DNA from: Clostridium peptidivorans
GTDB lineage: Bacteria; Bacillota; Clostridia; Clostridiales; Clostridiaceae
Direction: 5' to 3'
Length of the DNA: 64,000 bases
Assembly: GCF_900205925.1 (NCBI RefSeq)
Contig: NZ_OAOD01000006.1
Span: 83,846 to 147,845 of the forward strand
The notes under the pieces were generated by a model. It had not been told where the DNA came from and ran no database searches. It saw only the letters and a program-made list of their open reading frames with translations. This document shows positions 38,352 to 47,148 of this stretch, one piece after another (position 1 is the stretch's first letter; each line of letters opens with the position of its first letter). Both the position numbers and the translations under genes were made by a program.

Positions 38352-38397
38352 TATCATAGGAACAGGATAATTTTTCACGGATAATCCTCCTATGATA
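38352..38397 (-). other. leader hairpin of the small zinc-ribbon gene
   Basis: TATCATAGGA (38352-38361) and TCCTATGATA (38388-38397) are perfect inverted repeats. The ribosome binding site lies only about six bases past the stem on the minus strand. Nothing else stands out in the gap 38334-38657 apart from a small GGAG/CTCC hairpin near 38440. Confidence 0.5.
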
Positions 38398-38657
38398 AAG
38401 GATCTATCTGAATAAATTAACCTTCCTTATTAAAAATGGAGAAGCTCTCCTAAAAATATTATAGCATAATTCAATAAAAAAACAACTAAGATTGGTAAAG
38501 TTATGTAATTTAGAAATGCATTATTTTGCGAAATTTTTTAAGAGTTTGAGCAAGATAATAACTAATAAATCAGGAAAAATTCATAATTAAAAATTAAAGT
38601 AATATATATGTTATAATATATTTAAAGTAATTTATAAGATGAGTTAAGAGGGGATAT

Positions 38658-39806
38658 ATGGATAAGAAAAGGCTTATAAATTTAATAAATAAAGGTGAAG
38701 GAATAAAACTAGATTTTAAGCAAAAGTTAGAGCTAGATATGGAAAGCTCAAGAAAGGAATTAGCTAAGGATATATGTGCTATAGCAAATTCCAAAGGTGG
38801 AAGAGGATACTTAATAATAGGCGTAGAAGATAAAACAAAGAAAATTATAGGAATAGACGATGATCATAAATATAGTGAGGAACAAATCCAACAAATAGTA
38901 AGTTCTAGATGTGAGCCTCCTATACCTATAAATTTAGAATTTGTAGAGATAGAAAATAAAATGGTGGCTATAATAAATATATATGATGGACCACAAAAAC
39001 CCTATCAAATTAGAGAGACTGGAGCTTTTTATATAAGAAGGGGCTCTACTACAGATACCATGAGAAAAGAAGAAATTATATCAGCTCTTCAAGAAAATTT
39101 AAGTTTAAATTTAGAACTTTGTCCAATTGTAAATAGTACTTTAGATTGTATAGATAATTCTTTAGTAGATAAGTATTTTATGCTTAAAGGAATTGAAGTA
39201 AATGATAATAATAGAATAGAGCTTATGGAAGGTGCATCTATAATAAACTTTGATGGAGATATTAATAAATATGTTCTGACTTTAGGAGGAGCATTGGTAT
39301 TTTCTAAACTGAGTTACTTGTTTGCCCCCCACAGCATGATAAAAATAATAAATAAAGTAAATAAGAATTTGGCAGAGAGTATAGTGATTCAAGGAAATCT
39401 CCTCTCCATGTTAGATGAAGGCGAAAATATAATAAAAGATATACTTCCTAAGACATATCCAGTTAAGGCCATATATGAGGGATTAAGCAATGCCATATTA
39501 TATAGAAATTACGCTTTGTATTATAAAGAAATAGAATTAGTTATAGAATCAAATAGCATAATCTTAAATAGTCCGGGAAATTTATTGTCAAAGCATTTAG
39601 AAAATAATCATACTTTTTTAAAAAGAAATATGTGGATTTATGAAAAGCTTATAACTTTAGATGATAAAGGCAGATTTTTAAATTCAGGAAGAGGTTTTGC
39701 AAGAATTAAGGGGCAATTTAAAGGTAAGGCTAGAGTAAGCTTCGTAAATTCTCTAAAACAAGAGAACTTTAAAATTATTTATCCAGGAACTAAATTTTAT
39801 AAGTAA
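38658..39806 (+). CDS. AlbA_2 domain protein (Schlafen-like, putative transcriptional regulator)
   Basis: This is a 382-residue protein with an N-terminal AlbA_2 domain (about 8-130). It has EGIKLDFKQKL, ELAKDICAIANSKGGRGYLIIGVED and GAFYIRRGSTTDTM, the usual motifs of this family. The remaining 250 residues include a GHKL/ATP-binding-like region (LSNAILYRNY, INSPGN-like) and a C-terminal part that I do not recognise. Family members are annotated as ATP-binding or regulatory proteins, and a few act in defence, but there is no defence neighbourhood here. The start follows GAGGGG. Confidence 0.75.
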   Translation: MDKKRLINLINKGEGIKLDFKQKLELDMESSRKELAKDICAIANSKGGRGYLIIGVEDKTKKIIGIDDDHKYSEEQIQQIVSSRCEPPIPINLEFVEIENKMVAIINIYDGPQKPYQIRETGAFYIRRGSTTDTMRKEEIISALQENLSLNLELCPIVNSTLDCIDNSLVDKYFMLKGIEVNDNNRIELMEGASIINFDGDINKYVLTLGGALVFSKLSYLFAPHSMIKIINKVNKNLAESIVIQGNLLSMLDEGENIIKDILPKTYPVKAIYEGLSNAILYRNYALYYKEIELVIESNSIILNSPGNLLSKHLENNHTFLKRNMWIYEKLITLDDKGRFLNSGRGFARIKGQFKGKARVSFVNSLKQENFKIIYPGTKFYK

Positions 39807-40025
39807 CGTAATATTTCATCCAGTATATAATAATAATAAGTAATAATATAAGTGGTAAATATATACTGTAAATGATTATATAGTACATGGAAAGTAAAAG
39901 TAAATAAAGGTAGAAAAATGTTTTTAAAATATTCAGTCAATTATATTGAAATAATGTTTTTAGTATTATATAATTTAGTTACAGGTAACCTAAAAACCTA
40001 AAAAATATAGTTAGGGGTGGTAATG

Positions 40026-40463
40026 ATGATTCAAGTATTTTGCAGCCAGAGAGGATCAGGTAAGACTAAAGCATTGATACAAATGGCGAACAGCAAAGTT
40101 GAGACAGAAAAAGGACACATTGTTTATATTGACGATGACAAAAGGGCTCTATTTGAATTACACAGACAGATAAGATTTATACCAACCTGCGATTTTAAAA
40201 TTAAAAACTATGAGAATTTTTATGGATTTTTGTGCGGCATAATGTCACAAGATTACGATATTGACACCATTTTCGTTGATGGCTTATTTAATGTTGTAAA
40301 TCTTGATAGGGATAGTGCGGCACATTTGTTTTATAACTTAGAACAGCTAAGTGAAGATTATAATGTAGACTTTTATATAAGTGTTAATGAAGAAGAAAAC
40401 ATTCCTGATTGTATGGGGAAATATATGAATGATTTATATGTAAATGATTTAGTGTATGCTTAG
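40026..40463 (+). CDS. small P-loop protein of unknown function
   Basis: This is a 145-residue protein with a Walker A motif SQRGSGKTK at residues 7-15 and a Walker B-like DIDTIFVDGLFNV near 90. It is a minimal P-loop domain without further modules, and clostridial homologues are sometimes named PilT-like for this motif only. No pilus genes are nearby. Two in-frame ATGs (40023 and 40026) follow GGGGTGG; 40026 has the better spacing. It is not clearly linked to its neighbours. Confidence 0.7.
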   Translation: MIQVFCSQRGSGKTKALIQMANSKVETEKGHIVYIDDDKRALFELHRQIRFIPTCDFKIKNYENFYGFLCGIMSQDYDIDTIFVDGLFNVVNLDRDSAAHLFYNLEQLSEDYNVDFYISVNEEENIPDCMGKYMNDLYVNDLVYA

Positions 40464-40474
40464 TAACTTAGGCT

Positions 40475-40526
40475 AATAGATTAGAAAATTACTTTAAGTT
40501 AATAGGGGAGAAAATTACTTTAAGTT
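40475..40526 (+). repeat. 26-bp tandem duplication upstream of tyrS
   Basis: Two adjacent 26-base units (40475-40500 and 40501-40526) share AATAG and AGAAAATTACTTTAAGTT and differ at only two positions. A TATAAT at 40531-40536 follows at once, so the repeats lie where upstream promoter elements or operators would sit. Confidence 0.7.
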
Positions 40527-40626
40527 GATATATAATGTAAACGTATGTTTTAACTAAAAATCAATATTTACAAGTTATAAATAAAGGTCGCTTAAGTGAC
40601 ACTTTTTATTTTAAAATATTGGATAA

Positions 40627-40670
40627 AAACCTTAGGGCTGAAAATTAATTCAGCCCTAAGGTTTTTTATA
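40627..40670 (+). terminator. terminator in the tyrS leader region
   Basis: AAACCTTAGGGCTGAA (40627-40642) pairs perfectly with TTCAGCCCTAAGGTTT (40649-40664), followed by TTTTATAAGG. It either ends the previous transcript or, as it lies downstream of the TATAAT at 40531, acts as a tyrS leader attenuator. Confidence 0.8.
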
Positions 40671-40754
40671 AGGTTGATAAAAATTTTATTTATCTATATA
40701 CTATACATATATAAAAATTGGGATATTAAACTAAGTAATAAGGAGGTAAGCTTA

Positions 40755-41975
40755 ATGAGTAACGTATTTGATGTACTAATGGAACGTGGATACATAAAAC
40801 AATTAACTCATGAAGAAGAAATAAAAGAAGCATTAGGAAAGGAAAAAGTTACATTTTATATAGGATTTGACCCTACAGCAGATAGTTTACATATAGGTCA
40901 CTTTCTTCCTATGATGATGATGGCACATATGCAAAGAGCAGGACACAGACCTATTGCACTTGTAGGTGGTGGTACTGTAATGATAGGAGACCCTTCAGGT
41001 AAAACAGACATGAGAAAGATGCTAGATAAAGAAACTATTAATAAAAATGTATCAAGCATAAAAAGTCAATTATCAAGATTTATAGACTTTACTGATGATA
41101 AGGCGATTTTAGCTAACAATGCGGATTGGTTATTAAATCTTAATTATGTAGAGTTTATAAGAGAAATTGGAGTGCATTTTTCAGTTAATAAAATGCTCAC
41201 TGCAGAGTGCTTTAAACAGAGATTGGAAAAAGGACTTTCTTTCTTAGAATTTAATTATATGCTAATGCAAAGCTATGACTTCTTAGAACTTAACAGAAAG
41301 TATGGATGTACCATGCAGTTAGGTGGAGATGATCAGTGGTCCAATATGTTAGGTGGAGCTGACCTTATAAGAAGAAAAGAAAGTAAGCCAGCATATGCCA
41401 TGACTTGTACTTTGCTTACTAATAGTGAAGGAAAGAAAATGGGTAAAACAGAAAATGGAGCATTGTGGCTTGACAAAGAAAAAACTACTCCATATGAGTT
41501 TTATCAATATTGGAGAAATGTAGATGATGCAGATGTAGAAAAATGTTTAGCATTATTAACATTCTTACCTATGGATGAAGTTAAAAAATTAGGATCTCTA
41601 GAAGGCGCAGAAATTAATGAGGCAAAAAAAGTTTTAGCATTTGAGGTTACAAAGCTTATCCATGGAGAAGAAGAAGCAGTTAAAGCAAAGGCAGCTGCAG
41701 AAGCTTTATTTGGAGCGGGAAAAGACATGAGTAATGTTCCTACGGCAGCTATAACTCATGAGAAATTAAACTGTGTAATACTTGACATACTTGTTGAAAC
41801 TAAAGTATTGCCTTCTAAAGCTGAAGCTAGAAGATTAATTCAGCAGGGTGGACTTAGTATAAACGATGAAAAAGTTACAGATGTGGCTAGAATAGTTACT
41901 GAAGAAGATTTTAAAGATGGAGCTATGATAGTAAAAAGAGGAAAGAAAAACTACAACAGAATAGTACTTGAATAG
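40755..41975 (+). CDS. tyrS: tyrosine--tRNA ligase
   Basis: This is a 406-residue class I synthetase. HIGH is in [10 protein letters not shown] (about 43-52), the KMSKS variant is KKMGKT, and an S4 RNA-binding domain fills the C terminus ([21 protein letters not shown]). Length is right for TyrS. AAGGAGG eight bases before the ATG at 40755 overrides a much longer in-frame opening upstream. No T-box consensus was found in the leader, which instead holds a strong terminator-like hairpin. Confidence 0.96.
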   Translation: MSNVFDVLMERGYIKQLTHEEEIKEALGKEKVTFYIGFDPTADSLHIGHFLPMMMMAHMQRAGHRPIALVGGGTVMIGDPSGKTDMRKMLDKETINKNVSSIKSQLSRFIDFTDDKAILANNADWLLNLNYVEFIREIGVHFSVNKMLTAECFKQRLEKGLSFLEFNYMLMQSYDFLELNRKYGCTMQLGGDDQWSNMLGGADLIRRKESKPAYAMTCTLLTNSEGKKMGKTENGALWLDKEKTTPYEFYQYWRNVDDADVEKCLALLTFLPMDEVKKLGSLEGAEINEAKKVLAFEVTKLIHGEEEAVKAKAAAEALFGAGKDMSNVPTAAITHEKLNCVILDILVETKVLPSKAEARRLIQQGGLSINDEKVTDVARIVTEEDFKDGAMIVKRGKKNYNRIVLE

Positions 41976-41993
41976 ATACTTAACTTGAAAGAA

Positions 41994-42094
41994 GTATGAA
42001 ATTTACATTTAGGAAAGCATTCATTTCGCTAAAAACAGTTAATATTTATAAATTTAAAACTTATTCAATGCTTACTACAATGTAAATTTTATAC
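41994..42094 (+). repeat. family A palindromic repeat, shortened copy A4
   Basis: GTATGAAATTTACATTTAGG at 41994 and the complementary right end (ACAATGTAAATTTTATAC, ending 42094) are the terminal repeats of family A. The centre is missing: only TTAATATTTATAAATTTAAAA remains, without the conserved loop. It looks like an internally deleted derivative, 101 bp instead of about 186. Confidence 0.75.
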
Positions 42095-42135
42095 TACAAG
42101 TGAAGTGTCAAAACTTATTATAAACCACTAAAGGA

Positions 42136-42162
42136 AAAAATCGGATAAAATCCGATTTTTTA
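42136..42162. terminator. bidirectional intrinsic terminator
   Basis: AAAAATCGGAT (42136-42146) pairs with ATCCGATTTTT (42150-42160). It serves tyrS and the converging rimI operon. Confidence 0.85.
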
Positions 42163-42196
42163 CATTAATTATTAGCTATTAATTATTAACTGTTAC

Positions 42197-42679
42197 TTAA
42201 AGGTAGTGATTCCACATAATTATAGCATCTTCTCCATTATCGCTGTAATAGTTACGTCTAACGCCTTCCTCTATAAAGCCAAATTGCTTATAAAGATTTT
42301 GTGCAGATAAGTTAGATTTGCGAACTTCTAGGGTGAGACCTATTAAATTTTCATTTTTGCTCATTGACATTAATTTGTCCATTAGCAAAGCTCCAATTCC
42401 CTTACGTCTGAAATCTGGATGCACTGCAACATTTGTGATATGACCTTCATCAACTATAATCCAAAGTCCTGCAAAGCCTACCACAGCACCATTTTCTACG
42501 GCTGCCACATACCTTGCATGAGTGTTAGAGGTTAGTTCTCCTTTAATAGAAGTTATGCTCCAAGAAATTGGGAAGCATAGCGTGCTTATTTCATATATAG
42601 AAAAAATATCTTCGGGATCTGCTACTCTAATTTCAATTCCTTCATTATTCATTTTTATTGCAAGAATTTCTCCTTTCAT
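42197..42679 (-). CDS. rimI: ribosomal protein S18-alanine N-acetyltransferase
   Basis: This is a GNAT acetyltransferase of up to 160 residues. The acetyl-CoA motif is VHPDFRRKGIGALLMDKLM, followed by LEVRKSNLSAQNLYKQFGFIEEGVRRNYY. In RimI proteins it acetylates the N terminus of S18, and bacterial rimI is commonly linked to tsaB and tsaE as here. It overlaps the end of tsaB by 35 bases if it starts at 42679; a later in-frame ATG at 42652 gives a more typical N terminus but has a distant ribosome binding site, so the start is uncertain. Confidence 0.88.
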   Translation of the reverse strand: MKGEILAIKMNNEGIEIRVADPEDIFSIYEISTLCFPISWSITSIKGELTSNTHARYVAAVENGAVVGFAGLWIIVDEGHITNVAVHPDFRRKGIGALLMDKLMSMSKNENLIGLTLEVRKSNLSAQNLYKQFGFIEEGVRRNYYSDNGEDAIIMWNHYL

Positions 42680-43358
42680 ATTCTCTTTCAGCTTGGGATT
42701 TTCTTAAATATATAGGGGCAAAGCTGTAAATATCCTCATAAATTCCAGCTTTTAAAAGGGACATTCCTATTTCACCTAAGCAAGATGCTCTTGCCACATT
42801 TAAACTTGCAGGAGCAAAACGTGCATTCGGGATTTGAGATAAAATCTCATTCTTAAATTTATCTGTACAATCTCCTATAAAACATACATCTTCATTTTTA
42901 TTTTTTATTAGTTCAAGTAACTCTTTTAATGAAATAGCTGAATGATCTAATACCTTTTTTAGGTTTCCTTGTTCAAATTTATATAAGGCAGTATACACGT
43001 TATCTCTTAAGGCATCAAGTATAGGACATATTATACCATTAGTATATGCCATAGCACCTGCAAGTGCATCTAAAGAAGATACAGAGACAAAGGGCTTGCC
43101 TGTACCTTGACTTAAGCCTTTTATAGTTGCAGCTCCAATTCTAAGGCCTGTAAATGAACCCGGACCTTTGGAGACCACAAAGCCATCTATATCTTTTATA
43201 GATAAATGTAAGTTTTTAAGTAAACACTCAATCATAGGCATTGTAATAACTGAATGTTGTTTTTTATAGTTGAAGGTTATTTCACCTAAGAGCTTTTCAT
43301 CATCTAAAATAGCACAGGTTGCAGATTCTGTAGCTGTATCTAAACTTAAAATTTTCAT
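42645..43358 (-). CDS. tsaB: tRNA t6A modification protein TsaB
   Basis: This is a 237-residue ASKHA-fold protein. It starts MKILSLDTATESATCAI and has VSKGPGSFTGLRIGAATIKGLSQG, the TsaB hallmark. It is the catalytically inactive partner of TsaD and, with TsaE, helps transfer the threonylcarbamoyl group to tRNA A37. The ATG overlaps the stop of tsaE by four bases, so the two are translationally coupled. tsaD is separate at 49460. Confidence 0.94.
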   Translation of the reverse strand: MKILSLDTATESATCAILDDEKLLGEITFNYKKQHSVITMPMIECLLKNLHLSIKDIDGFVVSKGPGSFTGLRIGAATIKGLSQGTGKPFVSVSSLDALAGAMAYTNGIICPILDALRDNVYTALYKFEQGNLKKVLDHSAISLKELLELIKNKNEDVCFIGDCTDKFKNEILSQIPNARFAPASLNVARASCLGEIGMSLLKAGIYEDIYSFAPIYLRKSQAEREYERRNSCNKNE

Positions 43359-43813
43359 AGCGTAATCTCCTTTATGTAATCATATCTTTTGCCAATGTAG
43401 TTAATAGAAATTTTTCTTTTCTGAGTATCATCCCCAGGGATTTTTTCAATAGTTATTTCAATATGCTCAGAAGGAATAAGTTCTTCTATAAAGTTAGACC
43501 ATTCAATGACGCTTACACCTTCACCAAATATGTATTCATCAAAACCAATAGCTGCAATTTCATCTGGATCATTTACTCTATATACATCAAAGTGATAAAG
43601 CTTCAATCGTCCATCGTATTCATTTACTATATTAAATGTAGGGCTTGTTATAGTATCATCTACTCCTAAGCCATTAGCTATACCTTTAGTTAGATGGGTT
43701 TTCCCAGTGCCTAAATCTCCATTTAGGCAAATTATATCAGAAGGGTTACAAAGCTCTCCTATCATTTTACCTATTTTAAAGGTATCTTCTATGTTTTTAC
43801 ATATAAGTTCCAT
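43355..43813 (-). CDS. tsaE: tRNA t6A modification ATPase TsaE
   Basis: This is a 152-residue P-loop ATPase. Walker A is GDLGTGKTHLTKGIA, followed by SPTFNIVNEY and YHFDVYR, all TsaE motifs. It acts with TsaB and TsaD in t6A synthesis. It is the first gene of the operon tsaE-tsaB-rimI. Confidence 0.94.
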   Translation of the reverse strand: MELICKNIEDTFKIGKMIGELCNPSDIICLNGDLGTGKTHLTKGIANGLGVDDTITSPTFNIVNEYDGRLKLYHFDVYRVNDPDEIAAIGFDEYIFGEGVSVIEWSNFIEELIPSEHIEITIEKIPGDDTQKRKISINYIGKRYDYIKEITL

Positions 43814-43905
43814 AAAAAAACCTACTTTCTAATATTGTCTATTATAATATTCTATCCTAATTTATGAAAAAAGAAAACTGAAGAGTAAATTATATAAAAA
43901 CAATA

Positions 43906-45153
43906 CTAATTATTGGAAGTTACTGCTTCTTTTAAATAAGATAATGCTCTACTACATATAAAATTATTTTTTGCCATATCATCCATAATTAAAAAAGCTT
44001 CTTTATAGGATAGACCTTTTCTATAAGGTCGCTCTTCAGTAAGGGCTTGATAAATATCACATACTCCCATTATTCTGCTTTCTTCTGAAATTTCGTTTGA
44101 GGATAGAGCTCTTGGATATCCTTTCCCATTTAATTTTTCATGATGGTTACAAGCCCAATCGCTTATATCTGGTATTACTTCTATTTTATCTAAAATAATT
44201 TTAGTGTAATAAACATGAGATTTTATTATGCTAAATTGTTCTTTGCTTAGAGGACCATTCTTTTCTAAAATACTGTTTGGAATAGCAAGTTTACCTATAT
44301 CGTGGAGTAGTCCTGCAATTTTCATTTTTAGGCATTTTTCATTATCATATCCTATATGCCTAGATACATTGTAAGCAAGTTCTGATATCCCTATAGAATG
44401 ACGAGCAGTAAATTTATTTTTATTATCTATTATATTTCCGAAAATATGAGCTATTTTTTCAAATTCATCTAAATTTAAGTATATATCAAATTTAGGTAAA
44501 AAATCTTTTAGTATAATATCCATAAGACTAATGTTCTCTAAGTTAAACCAAAAATAATCTTTACTAGAGCATTTTAAGAATGCTTGAACTAAAGTAGGAG
44601 AAAAAATTATGTTAGTGTGCTTTTTTATCCAATTAGAAATAGATTCTTTTTGCATATAACAAGGTTTAGAGTCATCATATAAAAGATCTAATATGTCTGA
44701 AAGTCTTATTATTTGACTTATTAAAGGAATATCATTGCCTTTTAAATTCATAGGGCCTGTACCATCATAATTTTCATGATGATATAATATAAAAGTACTT
44801 AAATTATTAAATTGAGGAAAATCACAAGTTATTTGAGAGCCTATTGTGCAATGATCCTTTATGAAATTGGGGTAGGAATGACTTTGGCTAAAGAAATTTG
44901 AAGCTCCTATATCATGAAGTAAAGAAGAAATGTATAATTCTTTTATTGTTGAGTAGTCTAATTGTAAAGAGTAAGCTAATTCTAAACTTATATAACATGC
45001 TCTTTTTGAGTGATTCATAAATATATGCTTGGAATAATTGATATTAGATACTTCCTCTATGATAATATTATTGTTTTTATCTAATGCGCTCATTTGAGCT
45101 AAATCTAATGCCAAAGAAAGTGCTCTTATAATTTTATCCATATTTATTTTCAT
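43906..45153 (-). CDS. tandem HD / HD-GYP domain phosphodiesterase-like protein
   Basis: This is a 415-residue soluble protein with two HD modules. The first (about 25-230) has LLHDIGASNF and a degenerate HHENYDGTGP. The second (about 250-410) is a full HD-GYP domain with LLHDIGKLAIP, HHEKLNGKGYP and CDIYQALTEERPYRKG. HD-GYP proteins hydrolyse c-di-GMP or related cyclic dinucleotides; the intact second domain is probably the active one. No sensor or receiver domain is attached. The start at 45153 is chosen because an upstream in-frame ATG (45165) touches the ribosome binding site. Confidence 0.87.
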   Translation of the reverse strand: MKINMDKIIRALSLALDLAQMSALDKNNNIIIEEVSNINYSKHIFMNHSKRACYISLELAYSLQLDYSTIKELYISSLLHDIGASNFFSQSHSYPNFIKDHCTIGSQITCDFPQFNNLSTFILYHHENYDGTGPMNLKGNDIPLISQIIRLSDILDLLYDDSKPCYMQKESISNWIKKHTNIIFSPTLVQAFLKCSSKDYFWFNLENISLMDIILKDFLPKFDIYLNLDEFEKIAHIFGNIIDNKNKFTARHSIGISELAYNVSRHIGYDNEKCLKMKIAGLLHDIGKLAIPNSILEKNGPLSKEQFSIIKSHVYYTKIILDKIEVIPDISDWACNHHEKLNGKGYPRALSSNEISEESRIMGVCDIYQALTEERPYRKGLSYKEAFLIMDDMAKNNFICSRALSYLKEAVTSNN

Positions 45154-45295
45154 AATTATAAACATCCTTTCTTAAAGTAATAACTTATTTTATAATAACC
45201 TGTATATTATTCTAAGTAAATACATCTTTGCATTATATGGATACTTTAGGTAAAATATATATATTAAATATATGTACACATAAGAGGTGAAATAA

Positions 45296-46204
45296 TTGAA
45301 AAAATTATTTTATGTAATAACTTTATATATGTTAACATTTTTATATAGCTGTTCTCCTGCACAGAGTACAGTAAATAATGAATGGAAAAAGCCAATAGAA
45401 AAAGAAGAACAAGTTGCCTTAAATATAGTAACTACAAATAAATTTATATACAATATGACGATAGAATTAACTAAGGATAGACATTATGTAAGTTACATGT
45501 TTAAAGATCCTGCACAGGGTATAAATTTTAAATATACAGATGATAGTTTGAATAATATTTCAAAACAGGATTTGTTTATATATAACGGAGTAGGATTAGA
45601 ACCTTGGGATAAGGATTTTATAGATAGTTTAAGTAAAAGCAAAGTAGGAATTACAAGTGCGTCTAGAGGTGTAAAACTTATATCTTATAATAAAGAAAAA
45701 AAATATGGGAAAAGAACAATAAAAGATAATCCATATTACTGGCTCAATATAGACAATTATAAAATTTCTATTTTAAATATTAAAAATGCACTGCAAGATA
45801 AGGATCCTCGTAATAGTGATTACTATGAAAAAAATTTTACGGAACATTTAAAAAAGATAGAGCCTTATGAGAAGGATTTTAAAAAAGTTTCAGAAGATTT
45901 TAAGGAATATGTAATATTTTTTAATGAAGAAGAATTAGAGTATTTTATAAAATATATAGGATTAAAAAATATTAATTCATCAGCCGTTAAAAATAATAAG
46001 GACTTAGAAGAAAAATTAAGTGACAAAGAAAACATTTTATTTATGTATAATAATAGTGACGAGCTTAAGAAAAATGAAGAAATAATAAAAAAATATAATA
46101 TGCATCCAGTTAAGATACATGTATATGAAGAAAACTTTACTTACACAGATTTATTAAAGAATAACTTATCTAGCTTAAAGAATATTAAAGAAAAGAAAGA
46201 GTGA
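45296..46204 (+). CDS. ZnuA-like metal-binding lipoprotein with degenerate ligand sites
   Basis: This is a 302-residue lipoprotein with signal peptide 1-19 and lipobox LYSC (Cys19). Its fold signature is that of zinc/manganese ABC binding proteins: DLFIYNGVGLEPWDKDFIDSL, YYWLNIDNYKISILNIKNAL and KDPRNSDYYEKNF. The usual metal-ligand histidines seem absent: the PH motif before the first conserved block is missing and the DPHVWLDP-type motif reads NPYYWLN. It may bind something else. No cognate permease or ATPase gene is adjacent. It starts with TTG at 45296 behind AGAGGTG. Confidence 0.75.
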   Translation: MKKLFYVITLYMLTFLYSCSPAQSTVNNEWKKPIEKEEQVALNIVTTNKFIYNMTIELTKDRHYVSYMFKDPAQGINFKYTDDSLNNISKQDLFIYNGVGLEPWDKDFIDSLSKSKVGITSASRGVKLISYNKEKKYGKRTIKDNPYYWLNIDNYKISILNIKNALQDKDPRNSDYYEKNFTEHLKKIEPYEKDFKKVSEDFKEYVIFFNEEELEYFIKYIGLKNINSSAVKNNKDLEEKLSDKENILFMYNNSDELKKNEEIIKKYNMHPVKIHVYEENFTYTDLLKNNLSSLKNIKEKKE

Positions 46205-46211
46205 TTTAATT

Positions 46212-46592
46212 ATGTTTTTTATAGGCGTATTTGGAATTGAAGAAAAGCATAAAGAAATACGAAGCGTTCAAAATATGGTTTGCAAAGACTGTGAAAGAAT
46301 GACTACGTATGAGCTTATAGAAGCATATAATTTTTTTCATTTTTTCTTTGTACCCATATTTAAGTGGAACTATAGGCATTATTTAAAGTGCAGAAGTTGC
46401 ACTGCAGTTTTTCAGATACCTAAAGAACTTGGAGAAGCATTAAAGATGGGAGAAAATCCACCAATTAATAATGAAGATTTAAATCACGTATTTAAGGAAG
46501 ACAACAGCATAAGTGTAACTAGGTGTAATAATTGTGGAAGGGAAATAGAGTGCAAATTTCAATATTGTCCACATTGTGGGCACAAGTTATAG
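46212..46592 (+). CDS. double zinc-ribbon protein
   Basis: This is a 126-residue protein with two cysteine clusters. The first, CKDC and CRSC (about 24-63), brackets an aromatic stretch FFHFFFVPIFKW. The second is a C-terminal zinc ribbon CNNCGREIECKFQYCPHCG. The N-terminal part resembles the zinc-ribbon family zf-TFIIB-like/DUF found in small Firmicute proteins of unknown role. It begins seven bases after the lipoprotein gene and is probably in its operon. Confidence 0.7.
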   Translation: MFFIGVFGIEEKHKEIRSVQNMVCKDCERMTTYELIEAYNFFHFFFVPIFKWNYRHYLKCRSCTAVFQIPKELGEALKMGENPPINNEDLNHVFKEDNSISVTRCNNCGREIECKFQYCPHCGHKL

Positions 46593-46608
46593 ATTATATT
46601 AAAGATTT

Positions 46609-46640
46609 GAGCTAGGCAATAATGCTTAGCTCTATTTATT
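46609..46640 (+). terminator. intrinsic terminator after the zinc-ribbon gene
   Basis: GAGCTAGGCA (46609-46618) pairs with TGCTTAGCTC (46623-46632), followed by TATTTATTTT. Confidence 0.75.
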
Positions 46641-46738
46641 TTAAGATAAATATTGAATTAAATAGATACAGACTAATTTGTATTATTATTGATATACAGA
46701 CTCATACAGTTGATTATCAAAATTATATATGAAAAAAA

Positions 46739-46787
46739 TATGACTAAATTTAATTCCTATGCTCATAGGCTTAAATTTAGTCATATC
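46739..46787 (-). terminator. likely terminator of tRNA-Trp
   Basis: TATGACTAAATTTAA and TTAAATTTAGTCATA form a 15-bp stem with an inner small stem CCTATG/CATAGG. It lies 15 bases past the 3' end of the tRNA gene on the minus strand. Confidence 0.55.
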
Positions 46788-46801
46788 AACGATTTAATAT
46801 T

Positions 46802-46877
46802 TGGCAGGGGCACGAGGACTTGAACCCGGAACCAACGGTTTTGGAGACCGCTACTCTACCAATTGAGCTATACCCCT
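46802..46877 (-). tRNA. tRNA-Trp (CCA anticodon)
   Basis: The 76-base cloverleaf is complete on the minus strand. The acceptor stem is AGGGGTA/TGCCCCT, the D arm is TAGCTCAATTGGTAGA, and the anticodon arm GCGGT-CTCCAAA-ACCGT gives anticodon CCA. The T arm is GTTCAAGTC. The 3' CCA is encoded. It stands alone. The gap after it (46878-47323) holds a leader-like hairpin and repeat B2. Confidence 0.96.
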
Positions 46878-47094
46878 TCATTACGAAAATTATTGTATCA
46901 TGTATAAAGAAAGCTGTCAACACTTTTCTGTAAAATCTCCAAGGTAAGAACATTTATCAGTATTATTTCTTGCAACCCATAAATCATAGTGATAAAATAT
47001 ATTCGTTGCATAACCTATAAAAATCTTTATAAGTTAGTATATTTTATTAAATGAGAGATTTGATTAAGAAATTAATATAAACACAGACTTTAAG

Positions 47095-47148
47095 AGAGAG
47101 AGCTGGCTTTTGGGTGTAGGTACATACCTAGAGTTTGTGCTCTCTTTT
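47095..47148 (+). other. hairpin/terminator-like leader structure before the FAD oxidoreductase
   Basis: AGAGAGAGC pairs with GCTCTCTTTT around an inner palindrome TAGGTACATACCTA. The T-run at the end makes it resemble a transcription terminator, possibly an attenuator. I did not recognise a known riboswitch class. Confidence 0.45.

Noticed and set aside
40540..40754. T-box leader before tyrS
   Set aside because: There is a terminator stem but no conserved T-box sequence to pair with the tRNA acceptor end.
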